Assembly (NCBI GenBank): GCA_030268105.1
Contig: BSDZ01000086.1
Location: forward strand, 3,674,501 to 3,738,500
DNA from: Volvox africanus
Taxonomy: Eukaryota; Chlorophyta; Chlorophyceae; Chlamydomonadales; Volvocaceae
DNA length: 64,000 bases
Reading direction: 5' to 3'
Made by a program: the position numbers and the translations under genes. Below, in pieces: positions 20,773 to 32,814 of this stretch. Positions within the stretch are counted from its first letter, which is position 1. Every line of letters begins with the position of its first letter. The notes beneath the pieces were generated by a model. The model made no database searches, had not been told where the DNA came from, and worked only from the letters and a program-made list of their open reading frames with translations.

Positions 20773-23700
20773 ATGAGACACTGGTCTCGATGTCGTTGTA
20801 GTTCGCTTCTTTCGGAGTCACGCACCTTAATGATGATGGTTGTGCAGGATGCTCGGTTGCTGATATCCGAGCTGACGGACCCCAGCTTCTTGCGCCTAAA
20901 ATGGCGCATGCGGCCGAAAAACAAGGGATTTGAAGGATCGTTAGGCCGGTGTTAAGGCAATACAGCTACACCATATTCCATGCTGCAAGCCAACTCCCGC
21001 ATAAGGATGGTATCGTGGGTACGCGCTCTCATCCTGTGTACGTGGTATCTATACCAGGGGGGGGGATATGATGGCTCCCCCGGGGCCGGCGATTTGCCCG
21101 GACAGCAGGACAAGGGAGGGGCATTCGTTTCCATGTTTCCACGTGGCCAGCCAGCAGTCAAATAGGACCCCCTCCACACATACACATACACATAGCGTGC
21201 ATCGGACCGATCAGCCAGCTTGTGCGCTGACCATGCGGGAAAGGCAGGTTGGGCGGGGAGGCAGTTGATCACCTACCCGTAACCTGAAATGCCAACTACA
21301 AGGACGTCGCAGCCGTACTGGGGCACGGAGTCCACAATCCCCTCGGGCACGGTGACGCTCAGCAGGTCGATGCACTTGACGTAAGCGCCGCCATTGATCT
21401 GAAGGCATTTCATGAGAGGGGTTGAGGAGCCGGATCATAGTACTCGAAGCGGCGTTGTGACCTATCGGCCACGCACACCGCACTCGCATCGCTTTATGAG
21501 CCTTCTGGCCCAGCTTCTCAGATTGCCTAGTGCTTCCCGTTGCAGTGGCAGAAGTGTACTTGGCAATCACCATCTGAGTCCTAACCACTCAATCGCATCG
21601 TTCGCATCCTTGTAAGTACTATATTTGTTGTAATGTTGCCCTCGTGTGTCGTGAGCATATTTTCAGTCTCCACCAATAGAGCGGTACTATTTTTGCCTCT
21701 CCCTTTCCGGATGCTGGGGCCACCAAGCGCATCCTAACCCATCCCATTTGGGACTGCATGTCACCTGGGTTTCTCTGTACAAGTGCCCTTTCAGTTTATG
21801 ATGACGCACCCAGGAAGGACAGCAACTCGTTTCTCATTTTACCCAAATACAAGAGGTTCGGTACGTTTGTAACGCAGTTATTAGATAGTGCTCGGACAGC
21901 CGCCGCATTTTTAAGAAAGCGAGCATTTTCAACTACTGGGGACGACCTGGTTGGACCTGACCTGGCGGCGGGTTGCCGCCAGCGACATTTATTTGCGAGG
22001 ATTCGAGTAGCCAGATCCCCTTTCTTCATTCGCTTTAATTGCTGCGGAGGCCTGCTGGTCCTCCTGCCTGCCACTCAATACACAGTAAGAACGTTTCTGC
22101 AGACAGTAACCTAAATTTTGAATTGCCAATGGCGCTAACACAGCTATGCAAGTCTCAGCAAATCCATGGCATTGACTTTGCGCAATGTCTGATACAGGTA
22201 AAGTTCCTTCGCCGGCTACCTTATCGCTCAAGGTGGCCAATTGGAGCTGAGCTGCTTTTCACTACCACTATTTTCCTTCCCTCCACGCAGAGAACTTTGG
22301 AATCTTAGTCCTGGATAGGCACCTGGATAACTTGCAGGAGTCCATCATACATATCCACTAGCCTAAATGTCCTGACCTCTTCGCCCCTGGCGAGAGGGGC
22401 ACAAATTAACACCCGAACACCCCGTTCTATGTTAATCCATCTCGCCGTCTTCCGTCTCTCCCCCCCTAGCCGCAGTCCCTGGCGGCCCTAAACGCTGCTG
22501 ATTTGTATACCTGCGCATTTATACTGAAACATGAATGCCATGGAATGTGCCTTCAACGTGTGCCCCCCACCTTGTGTTTCACCATGTAGTCCCGGTACTG
22601 CTCCACCGTCTTGGCCTCCTCCGTGCCGTCCGTAGTGGTCACCATGACCACATGGATGGCGTCCGAGGGCCGGTACAAGCTGCCGGACAGAGGAAGGGCA
22701 CGGATAAATTCCCCCTTAAGCGGCATGAACAGCAGGCATTGGGCTTGGGTTGAGTGCGTTAGGTTCAAGTGTCTGGGCAGAAGCAGCTTCCTGGAAGAAT
22801 GCCTGGGTGATTAGCCAGCTCGGTCGACGGCTTTGCGATACGGGGCCATTGCGATCATGGATGGGGTGCTATTGGCCCTGAGATACCCCCGGTGGCCAGC
22901 CAGTTTCTCCTAAATCTCCACGTAAGCCTCTACCAGTTACCCGGTCATCAGAGAAGATCAAAGCATGTTTTCATTCACCCGGAATCCCGGCTGCTGCGCC
23001 ACCACGGTGGCACCACTCACTAGTTGACCAGGAAACAGAACGCCAGGTGCGCCGCGTGGGAGCCGTCCGTCGCAAACAGGTACTTGGCGGGCCGGGCACT
23101 GACGGCACCCGCCGGGGTCCCTGCGCCCCCGCCCCCTCCCGCCATGCCGCCTATGCTGGAGCCCGTGGACCTCACGATGCAGATGGAGCAGTGCGACTGG
23201 CGTAGCGAGAAGTCCGAGACGGTTCCTAACACATCCCTGGAGGGACGCAGGAGGCGACACCAGGCGGTGCGGTGGGTGCGATGTGTGATGGTGTGATGTT
23301 GTGGGGCTGCGTGTACGCTCTCGTCAAGTAAATCATTAGATAGAGGAGCGCTCCCAACAGCACAACTTCCATGCGGTATATGGAATAAGGAAGCTAATTA
23401 GCCCACGATGGGTTTGTCAGGCAAGCCCCGTCACCGTATTCTATGCCTATGCCTATGCCTATGCCTATGCCTATGCCTATGCCTATGCCTATGCCTATGC
23501 CTATGCCTATGCCTATGCCTATGCCTATGCCTATGCCTATGCCTTTCTTCATACACAGGTCGGTGGGCTGAAGGATGATACAGGCCATCATTGCAGCCTC
23601 ACTAAGGCGGCCGCACGGAAGGCCTTTTGTGACCCAACGGGGGGCCGACCCCAACCGCGTCGCTTCCCGTTAGAGACTGCGCCTCTTCAACTCCCACTCA

Positions 23701-24612
23701 CAGCTTCTCCCCCTTGCGGCCCCAGCTTCCCATGACTAGCAGCTCCACGCTGCGCTTGTCCGCCAGGCGGGTCAGGCATTCGCACGTAGAACACCCTTCC
23801 TCCTTCTCGCGGCAAAGCCATTCAGCTGTCACCTAGAGGCAGGCGGTCGGGGGCTTCGGGGTCCAAATGGATGATAGGATGGTGCTTCATTGGGGGAGTT
23901 CATGCTCCACATTTTGTAACCAAGTAGCGAATAATATCGACGCATTAGCGACGCACGGTCCTAAGTAACAACTCCCAAGCCCTAAGCCAACGCCATGAAA
24001 GGTCAGGCCCCTCACGTACCCGTGCTCCGTGCGCCATATCGACGTAATAGTTCTTCAGGTGGGACGGGTGGAGATGCTTTGAAAGGTAATTCTTGGCAGA
24101 GTCGCTGATGTGAATTACGGTGAATTTGTCGCCTCTGAAGGAGGTAGCAGGGACGGGGGTATGCAACGCGGATAAGGAGTTAGCACTATCCATACGCTAA
24201 GATAGTCTTTTCAGCCCGGTGCACAAAAGTATGCCGATTGCATGACTGATACCAGGTCCAGGCTGTGGCAAGGAACGCCGGGTTCGAAGGCGCGCCTTGA
24301 AACTAGATAGGCAAGTTTGCGATCAGGGCGGGCGGGCTTGTAGAAGAGCAAAGGCACCAGCAGCACCGCGATAATCAACGCATCCCTCCTCAGGCACAAT
24401 AGCATCTAACCAGGACACGCTGACCTGCGGTTGTTGAATAGGGAGAGTCCAACTGCCATGGCGCGGTCGGACATCTGAGAGCCGTCGACTGCGCATGCTA
24501 TAGACAAGGAAGGTCCAAGCCGCCGCTTAACCTCCCCCATAACTAACTCCAAAGGGGTCAGTTCGGGGAAACCGAGGCCCCCAGCCATGTCACTTCTGTT
24601 AGCAGGCTCCAT
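20724..24612 (-). CDS. Two-domain universal stress protein (UspA family)
   Basis: Seven exons, read right to left, give 350 residues with fitting phases: 24612-24425, 24134-24020, 23832-23702, 23236-23021, 22679-22571, 21398-21277, 20895-20724. The start ATG at 24612 gives MEPANRSDMAGG. Domain 1 (residues about 40-190): IACAVDGSQMSDRAMAVG, then FTVIHISDSAKNYL, LLVMGSWGRKGEKLDVLGT, and SHCSICIVRS. It keeps the ATP-binding pattern G-2x-G-9x-G-(S/T). A Gly-rich linker follows. Domain 2 (residues about 205-350): KYLFATDGSHAAHLAFCF, AIHVVMVTTTDGTEEAKT, CDVLVVGISGYGRKKLGS and a C-terminal strand. Its glycine motif is three residues short, so nucleotide binding is doubtful. UspA proteins are cytosolic stress-response or signalling proteins; no targeting signal is clear here. 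Confidence 0.87.
23441..23543 (+). repeat. (CCTATG)n hexanucleotide microsatellite
   Basis: About 17 perfect copies of CCTATG lie inside the third intron of the universal stress protein gene. On the minus strand the run would read as alternating Gly-Ile, but clean exon phases show that it is intronic. Confidence 0.97.
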
Positions 24613-25063
24613 TCGACGGACTTCGAACACTACCCACTATATTGCATTATACAACCGACTAAAGATGGATATAAAATTCCAATGGGTAGATATTCCAGCT
24701 CTTGAAGATGTCCCCGGAGCTCGCAAAGCACAGGTAAGAAGTTACAAGCGAATAGTATATATTACTTAAATTCCATTCGTCGGTATCGATGGGATAGTAG
24801 AAAGATCACAATGCGCACATTATTTCTTCATGCTTGGAGATGCGCATGTTTAACGACAGCGCAATGGCCACGGAATGCATTGTACAGCGACACGCAATCG
24901 CCCTTTGTTCTGCCCAAACCATCAAGATGAACTAATTGTGTGAAATTCTTCTCAGTGCATTATACCTATATTTAGAAGCACTTCGCCATTCTTGGGTAAC
25001 TAGTTGAAAATGCCGTAGTTTTGACGCGGCAAAGTATTTGCAAATATAGAATAGGGCGCAAAA

Positions 25064-28000
25064 ATGTTACGTGCTCTGTGTATTACTGCCAGTCGGCAAG
25101 AGGTTCTACGCTATCCGTGTCAGGTGCTTCATATCGTGTCATCGCCGCCGGGAGAGACCTGTGGCTATCAATCGGTTCCAGACACACATGGTTTGCTCTT
25201 CGGGGAAACTCTCATTAACACCGATCAGGCTACGTCAGGGGTCGTCCATGAACCTGGCGGGCAGCGGCCGGGGCTGACCAGCTTGCACGAGTGTTCCGGC
25301 TCACCCAGCCGGTCGGCATTCCCCCAGCCCCACGTATCTGGCTGCGAACAACGTGGTAAGATCATTCCTCCGATGATTGCATGTGCAGTTCACGCAGCAT
25401 GCCTCTTATTACCAAACACACCATCAACCCTCGCGGCCAGAACAGGTAGACGGGAATGTTTCCCTAACTGCTGTCACCAGCAGCAAGTCCGATGGGCTTC
25501 GTCCTCTTCGGCTGCATCCGCCAAATCCAAAGTCCGTGTTGGCAGTGGCAAGACCGCGGCTTCAACTGTGGCGCCTCGGCTCCGAACCCCAGTATGGGCA
25601 CGCATGCCACTCCAGCTCGACTCGCTCCCTCAGGTCATGCGGCGGCGTACTACTCGTCTATTGACACTGCACGAACAACTCAAGGCAGAAGCCTCCAAGG
25701 CAGAGGCGGGTGGTTGGGCAGCCGCCAGCAAACTGGCGACTGTTGAAGCAGCGGCGCAGGCGCTACCAATTCCCCCCAGGGGTAAGGGCCAAGGGCTGGG
25801 AATTATGGACCTAACCTTATGCGGGATCATGGTTTAGGGCTGGGGACTATGTTGCGGCGCGCGTTGCAAGTGATTCGGTCCAAGGTCTTGAGCCTTATGT
25901 CCTAGAATGTGATATCGGGAGTTGGGGGTGAGGGGTGGGGTCCAAATAATGTTTGTTTACAAGGCAGGCAGTGAACAGAATGACACGCCTTAGGGTTGCC
26001 GCGTTTTTAGGTCGTTAGTCTCCACAACCTGCCCGAACGTCCCACGTCGATTCTCTTCAGACTCCGGGGAGGCGGCATTGGCAGAAGCGATTTCCCCGGG
26101 GACATCTTTCGACGCGGCGTGTGGGACAATGAAGGAGCTATGCCGGCGGGGCGTATGCTTGAGTGAGTAGTGTTGCTGACAGCCAACGGGCCGGGGTGAG
26201 GGCGCGCCGTGCTTGGGAAATGCTATGACTAGTCCTGAGATGTTGGTTGTCCAGAATGGGACTGGAGCAGAATCTCCCTCTGTGACATGGGAGATGGGGT
26301 ACACAAGCACGCACTATTGAACGGACAGATATCCTATTCGGGCGTCCGCAGGGTTCATACCTCCGTTGGAGTTCTGGCCTTCGTATCCATTCACCCGTAG
26401 GTGCAGCTCTTCCGCGTGAAATGAACGTCCCTGGAGCTGCGCCACTGTCATTCCGCGGCATCGCGCACAGCACGGCATCCTCACATCACCACCGCCTGAT
26501 AATTCTCCGGATGCTTCAGTTGCGTAAGCCAATGCGGCAGGAACCCACTTTATTGCGGTCCTCCTTGACACTTTTGTTGACATAGTTAGCAACCATCTTC
26601 CTGCGCCTGAAGGGCAAGCCCCTGCCAGGTGCCTTCTTTATCGGCACACTTAATTGTCGTAGTGCATCTGGCGCCTTTTCGTCAAATAAGCTCCTCATCT
26701 TTCTTGCGTGCCCTTTCGTTTCCTCCGGCCAAAGGTGCGGAGCCCCACCTTGCCTCGTTGCTGCGTAAATCCTCCACATCTGGTCACCTCTCGTCGGCAT
26801 TGGACCTGCTGCGAACCAACCACCTGGTGCAGGCGGCAGCCCGGCTGGGGGCGCATGAGGCCCGCCACAATGGACTGCACGTTGTGCTGGTGCAGGTAAG
26901 GCAAGGCGTGATTCGATTGGAGCGACCAGGGAGGCTTGGAAAGTGCGACTTTACCGATACCATCCGATCATCCGCCGGGTCGTCGTTATGTTGCAATATT
27001 TCAACGCCTGGTGGCACCTTTCGCTTCGGACTCGAGGCGCATGCGCCGTGCCAGTAGACGCACGCGCAGCCCTGTTATACATACACATACACACACGCAT
27101 ATATTTACATATACATATATGTATTTACATGTATATATGTAAATATATGTATATATATATGCATATATATACCAATGAACGGAGGATGGGAGGTGATTGA
27201 GAAACGAAATATCTTGCTAAACCACACGTAGTGCCGCAGCTAACGGCTGAGTCGAATCCTCGCCATCTTGCCTGTAGATGTGCACAGAGCCTGAAAGGGT
27301 GTTGTCAGGGTGATGCTCTCTTGTGTTGGCGTTGAACTGGGCCATGCCCCAAGGTCGTTGGCGGCGCTGTCCCCTCGTGGGTTGTGTGCATCTGGCAGCG
27401 TACCGCAGGGGCATTCGCATTTATTGCCGCGTGTCAGTGACGTGGTTCATGTATATACATGTGAAATACATGTGATCGCTTGCAATATAGGAATGCCACC
27501 GACTTGGAACTGCCGCACCCCTGCTGGAGCTGTGGGACTCCCTGTATGAGCATGGTATGGAGCCGTCTAGGGAGGCGGGGACGGCTGCCGTGCAAGCCGC
27601 GGTGTCGCTGAGGGATGGCTCAGCGGCGATGGCGTTGCTATCGTTGACCAGCCAATATAGTCACGAGCCCCTGGCCGGGACGGAGGTGCCGGCGGTGCTA
27701 GAGCTGTTACAACATGGTAAGTCGGCGCATGGAGGACTATCTCGCTGTTATGAGCTTTAGATCTAATAATGAGACTATACGTATCATCTTGCTTGCGCAC
27801 GTTGAGGGCAATGGCGGGGCCGACAAGGTGTCATAACTTGGGATTATGGGTGGACGTATCGAGTTGGTGCTGAGGTGTTGCTGGAGATGGCACAAGGCCT
27901 GTATACAATCAAGCCATCTTAGGTTAGGGGCTAGGGTATGCAACCGGTAGTCATTGGTGGTCATTGGTGGTCATTTCCTTTCGGTACCTCAAGGAACACT

Positions 28001-28133
28001 ACCGCATTTTTTGTGCGATTTGAGCCTTCGAGCCTGACGAAATATTCGCCTTTGTGCCCTTGCAGAGAGTCCCGAGGCGGCGGCTAAGTTCCGGCACCTC
28101 CTTCCTCGGCTCGGCCTCGTGAGCGCTGCGTGA
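25064..28133 (+). CDS. Helical-repeat protein, PPR-like, organelle-type leader
   Basis: Four exons join in phase to 390 residues: 25064-25781, 26735-26895, 27491-27716, 28066-28133. The ATG at 25064 gives MLRALCITASRQEVLR. About 170 residues follow that are poor in acids and rich in Ser, Arg, Ala and Cys, like an organelle leader plus linker, then a charged helix (LHEQLKAEASKAEAGGWAA). The C-terminal half is paired helices, for example SALDLLRTNHLVQAAARLG and PLLELWDSLYEHGMEPSRE. The latter matches the end of a pentatricopeptide unit ('...LYxxMxxxGxxPxxxT'). PPR proteins bind organellar RNA. With few clear units the assignment is tentative and another alpha-solenoid is possible. The first exon could hold undetected short introns. 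Confidence 0.55.
27075..27171 (+). repeat. AT-rich (TATA/TACA) low-complexity tract
   Basis: An alternating ACATA/TATATG tract in the second intron of the PPR-like gene, capable of hairpin formation. Confidence 0.85.
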
Positions 28134-28895
28134 ATGAGTCCCCGGCCCCGGCCCAGGGATGGGATGTGTGAGCCACCACAAACGTGGAGTATGGCGTGAT
28201 TGCCCTTATAGCATTGCGGCTGTGACTGTGAGGACTATGACCACGAGGAGAAATGTGAAGGCTGTCAAGGTAGCAATAGAAGCCGGCGGTCGGGACTACG
28301 GCTTATTGATTTGTAAGCAGTCATGCAGGACATGCGTCCTCCGTGCGTTAGGCCGGACTGATACCACAGGTAACGTATAGCCACAGGTGCCCCGTCACAA
28401 AAGACCGTTTTGTTCCACAAGGACGATCAGTTTAGCACCGAAAACTAACATCTGGCCAACGCTCTATCAGCGAACTTCATGCGCGAAGCATAACGCTGAT
28501 CGGCGGCGAACAGACAAAACAAGCTGACGTACATACATCTTGTTCTTAGCGGCTCCGTCTGCGTCGCGGCTACTGCCGCCCGGGAAGCCCGTGTAGGTAG
28601 GGGGTTTGACCGCGGGCATGCATGAGAGCTGGGGCAGCAGTAGTGGGGTGTGAGGACTCCATGCTCCCTCCAGTGTAATTAAGGTTCTGTACATGTGTAT
28701 TTACGCTTTACAGCACCAGGAATTGCATGACAGCAATGCAATTGTTTGTCAACAAGACAAGTTTCCAATCAGTCGCCAGGGGCCTGCTCAGGCCTGACAG
28801 GCATGTGTTGAATACCCCTTACATGCGCGGCATCACACTGGAGAAAGGCTGCGTGTGGCATAAATCCGTGCCGTAAGACGCCATCTGACTGCGTG
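28134..28895. other. Intergenic spacer between convergent genes
   Basis: Contains the 3' flanks of the PPR-like gene (plus) and the DUF455 gene (minus). No further gene is visible. Confidence 0.6.
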
Positions 28896-31800
28896 TCAGC
28901 TACTCTGCTGTTGCTGTTGTGTGTGCACGGACAGTGGTAGGTACCATTCAGGGCCAAAGCCCGCCTTGACACGAGCCTCCTCGTTGAATGGTGGCTGCAT
29001 GAACAAGCAAGGACAACAGGGCAGATGGAGGACTGGGTCTGAATGGCATGAACCTCCCAACAGTCTCAACGATGTGGCGATGTGGCACATTGACCAAGCA
29101 ATGAAATGACGTGGGGGAGGGGCTCCCCACGCAAAGCAGGGACTAGTCAGTCCTTTGGAACACCCTTTTGGAGGGTCACCAGCCGCCATCTGAACATCCT
29201 GCACACAGGTACCCCATACCCTTATATCAATTTAGCATTTTCAGAGTTGTCCACAGACTCTAACACCCACCGCTAGGCGCATGCAAGAGCATCCTAAAAC
29301 ACCATATGACACGGGAATCCCATAATGACATTTCGCATAGGATTATCGCAATAGCGGGGAGGGCAAGCACATCATCTCAGGGCTGCAGTATGCAGAACAT
29401 TCCTCAACGGTATTATCATGTTGCAACCCACCTTCAAGGCCCCCCAGAAGTGCGCCCGCACGAGCGAGTGAAACCATGCCTCCACACTGCCGTATTTTCG
29501 TGCATCCGCCATCCAGGATGACGACGCCGTTGAGGACAACTGGGAATCGCTGTTACTGCTACCGCAGGCGCCATCCGCATAATGGCTGTGATCTCTGCTT
29601 TGGCAACGACCCGCGGCGGTGCCAGTCTGCTGGGGCGCTGCCCCACCCTCCTCCACCTGCAGCCGAGCCAGCTGTCCCTCGACAGTGCCATCGGCTTCCG
29701 TGTCCGTACTGGCTACCTTCACCGGCTCCGACGGCGGGAGCTGCGTGCCATGGGCGACACCGTACAAGTACTTGATCCAGCGGACGCCCGCGCCGCAGTG
29801 GGAAATCTCCTCCTACATGGCACATGGAGATACATAAAGGACCGATGCCACGGTGAGAGTGCAGGAGGATGAGACCACGAGGGGGACTCCAGGACTCCAT
29901 GGCGGCGCACACACGCTATCGGTTCTGACCAGGGCGCCGGCGGCAGCCGTTTCGTTTCAGTCTCGCCCCTACAGGTGCCTTCGAGGGCATGAGCCCCTGC
30001 AAACGTATAGTACCAGGCGGGGCCGAACGTATGCCCCATGTAATCCCCCTGCAAGCCCAAAGCATACTTCTTGACCGTCTAGAGCAGACCTCCGGAAACC
30101 CCGTCACGAGTTCACGAGTAGTAAAAGTCGACGGGCTGTTTGTTGCAACCAGCGACGTCACGGGATGCTCACCGGATAGATCACATCCCTCAGCAGCGCT
30201 GCCGACTCTTTATCCCCATTGTTTGCGAACTTGGCGATTGTGGACGGCAGCACGTCCAGACCCCGGGCCTCGTGCACGCAGTGCTCCACAGCTAGGCGGG
30301 CTGGCAGGGAGTGGGCGGTGTTAGAGGCGGACTCCCACAACCTGGGGGTGACGTCGGCCGGACAGGAGGGACAGGTTTGGGAATTACAGATCCATGGAGC
30401 GAGGCGTAAAGTTCGGGCGGCGCGTTGGGATAGAAATCGGAAGTGGGGACTGTGAAGTGGAGGCTGTGTGCACAACGGAGGGTGCACACAGCACACAACA
30501 CCTGGGCACATATTACATGCTGCAATTCGTATCCTCGGACGTGGACATGGAGGAAGCTTTCTTCGTCGTCGAATAGCCGGTGCGCTACCCCCCGCTCGGT
30601 CTAGGGCCCAGTCTGGTTGGATGGATAGATGGATGGGCAGCCGGCGGCTAGGAGCTGTATATGCATCAACTCGACTCAACTCCATTAGATATGGACGTGT
30701 ATGAGGAGGCACTTGCGGCGAAAGGAGATTGCGGCCGTCATCGTTAGGCACTTTTGTTATTGCCACGTCATGCACACATTATCGGGTGGCTATCAACCAC
30801 CAGTGTGTTGCAAGCCTCATGAGTCTATCTCCCTCTCCCGTCTCCCCCTGGAGCACAACCACACTCCGCTCACCCATCGTGCACTGCGAAGGCGCCGTAG
30901 TGAGAACCTAACTCCTGCATATATACGATAACGGGCGGGATCAGGGTATGCAACGACGGGGTACCGGCGGGGTAGTAATGCTTGGCAGGCAGGGCAGGGG
31001 GCAGGGGGTAGGGCGATATAGGAGGAAATATACCCAACAGCTGTATGTACCAACCGGAGGGGGACCTCAAGGAGACCCCTTAGATCACGGTGCTTGGTTG
31101 CCGGCCAACACGATACGTCCCAAGATATCCAGTTACCCAAAGAGACTAAGGGCAGACACGGCACAAAGAGAAGTAGAGGTCATAACAGGCGTCGGGGTCC
31201 TACGTCGCGGGAAGCCGGCATCATTCCCGAACACCACTCCTCAGGAGCCGAGTATCGAGTCGTTTACTTCAATCCTTTCCTCGTATCCTCATTTCAGGTC
31301 AATATTGGGAGCATACAGACCGCGCTGTTGACACTCCGGAAGCGCACCTCCAGCCTCCTGGCCAGAGCTGTAAAATGGCGGCATTCGTCTTCGGCAACCT
31401 GTGCGACCCGGAGCGCAGAGCCGAGGGGCAAGGTGTGTGGGCATCTGCACCCTTGTGCGCTGCCCCGGCAGGGAGACCTGTCGCGCCTTGTAGGAAGCAA
31501 TGCATGCGATGCCAACAAGCGGACTTTTTCCCCCTTGCCCTATTGGAGTCGGTATCCAGGCAAGTATCACGTTGCACAAGCTATGTCCCGGCATAGCCCC
31601 ATAGCCCCATACCTTTCTGGCGGAGCACCGGACTCACACAGACATGCAATAGTCAGTTTTGATCTCATGCGTCCAAATTCCAACTCAGCCTCTCGTTGCA
31701 TCTTCTTGCGCCCCTGAACTTCATCCAGAGACAGCTTTTCCAATCCCGGGCGCGCCATGCCTCAGGACACACCGATCAACTACTATGGCGCCATACCTTA

Positions 31801-32814
31801 ACAAAGTCGTCAAAGAACTGTCGCGGCATGTCGTACTCGTCTGGCCGCAGGCCAAAACGCGCCACCACGTCCCACGACAAGTCGACCGCCCAGTTCTCGA
31901 TGTGCACAGCCGAGTGCAGCAGCGCTTGGCGGGAGGCCAGAGTGCCGCCTTTGCCACGGCGGGGCGCCTGACCAGGCAGGTAAGGGAGGGATGGCGACCT
32001 TGGCATAAGGATGGCTACTGCAAACGGAAGATCCGTTCATTGGCTTTGGCTTTAGCTTTCGCGAGGGAGACCTGAAGGCGCCAACGTCATAAAAATATGG
32101 CGCCTATAAACCGCAAGAATTCACCAAACTGGTCCGATTGAGGAAAATGCGCATTCAATCCCCGCTCGCCGTTCTTTCCATAAACTCCTCATCCAGACAT
32201 TCCCTACTGCGCCTGCTTAAGGACATACTTAAGTGTCCCACATCGCCGATTAGCGACTAAGATAATTAACTGTCGCCGCGTACCTCGCCAGGGGTGCACA
32301 CGCGGACCTGGGTAGCGTGGGCAATAGCGGGTAGGAAAGTGGAGGTATCTTCACTCTAGAGGGTCATGGAATTGTACAATTTGAGGCAGACCTAGGCTGC
32401 AAGAAAACCAATCCGAGGGGACAACAAGGGTAAGTACATTCCGTGCGAGACGAGACGTACGAAGCCATTGCCTTCCATAGAATCCTAACCTTACCATCCT
32501 CCCACGAGCACATGTTCATATGAGAAACCGATATAGGCTTCTGACGTAAGAAACTCGGCGACAGCATCCCTGGCCCCAGTGCTCACCTTGTCATCCGAGC
32601 GAGCGGGCCGGTCGGGAACCCGGAGGTGCTGCCAGGGAGTGGGTCGTACGCACTTGATCACGCCTTCGCGCCACATACTAGCAGTGGCATACGTGTACTC
32701 CGCCTTTTTCCAAGGGTCCGGACATTTTAGCACCTTCAGCGCGCACTCCACAAGGCTGTCGTCTGATCCGGGGGGTGGGAGTTCTGGCAGCGTTGGTTGC
32801 TGATTGTCCACCAT
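28896..32814 (-). CDS. DUF455 ferritin-like protein (MiaE-related)
   Basis: Seven exons, in phase, give 379 residues: 32814-32587, 31967-31797, 31398-31348, 30914-30874, 30341-30173, 29812-29432, 28994-28896. The start used is the first ATG (MVDNQQPTLPELPPP); an upstream acceptor means an extra 5' exon is possible. DUF455 landmarks in order: CALKVLKCPDPWKKAEYT, PDRPARSDDK, ALLHSAVHIENWAVDLSWD, DDFVKVAEDECRHFTALAR, SHYGAFAVHDGLWESA, ARLAVEHCVHEARGLDVLP, EEISHCGAGVRWIKYLYG and WFHSLVRAHFWGALK. The spaced Glu/His residues (HIE, DECRH, EHxxHE, EEISH) look like a di-iron four-helix bundle. Function is unknown; the family is related to the tRNA hydroxylase MiaE. Unusually, about 80 low-complexity residues (from about 251) split the last helices. 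Confidence 0.88.

Noticed and set aside
23394..23654. Open frame with a long Gly-Ile repeat
   Set aside because: It is the translated CATAGG microsatellite. The stress-protein exons on either side splice exactly in phase without it.
24211..24405. Hydrophobic frame (DALIIAVLLVPLLFY) between stress-protein exons 1 and 2
   Set aside because: Exon 1 joins exon 2 directly in phase to give the normal strand order of a UspA fold, so this frame is intronic.
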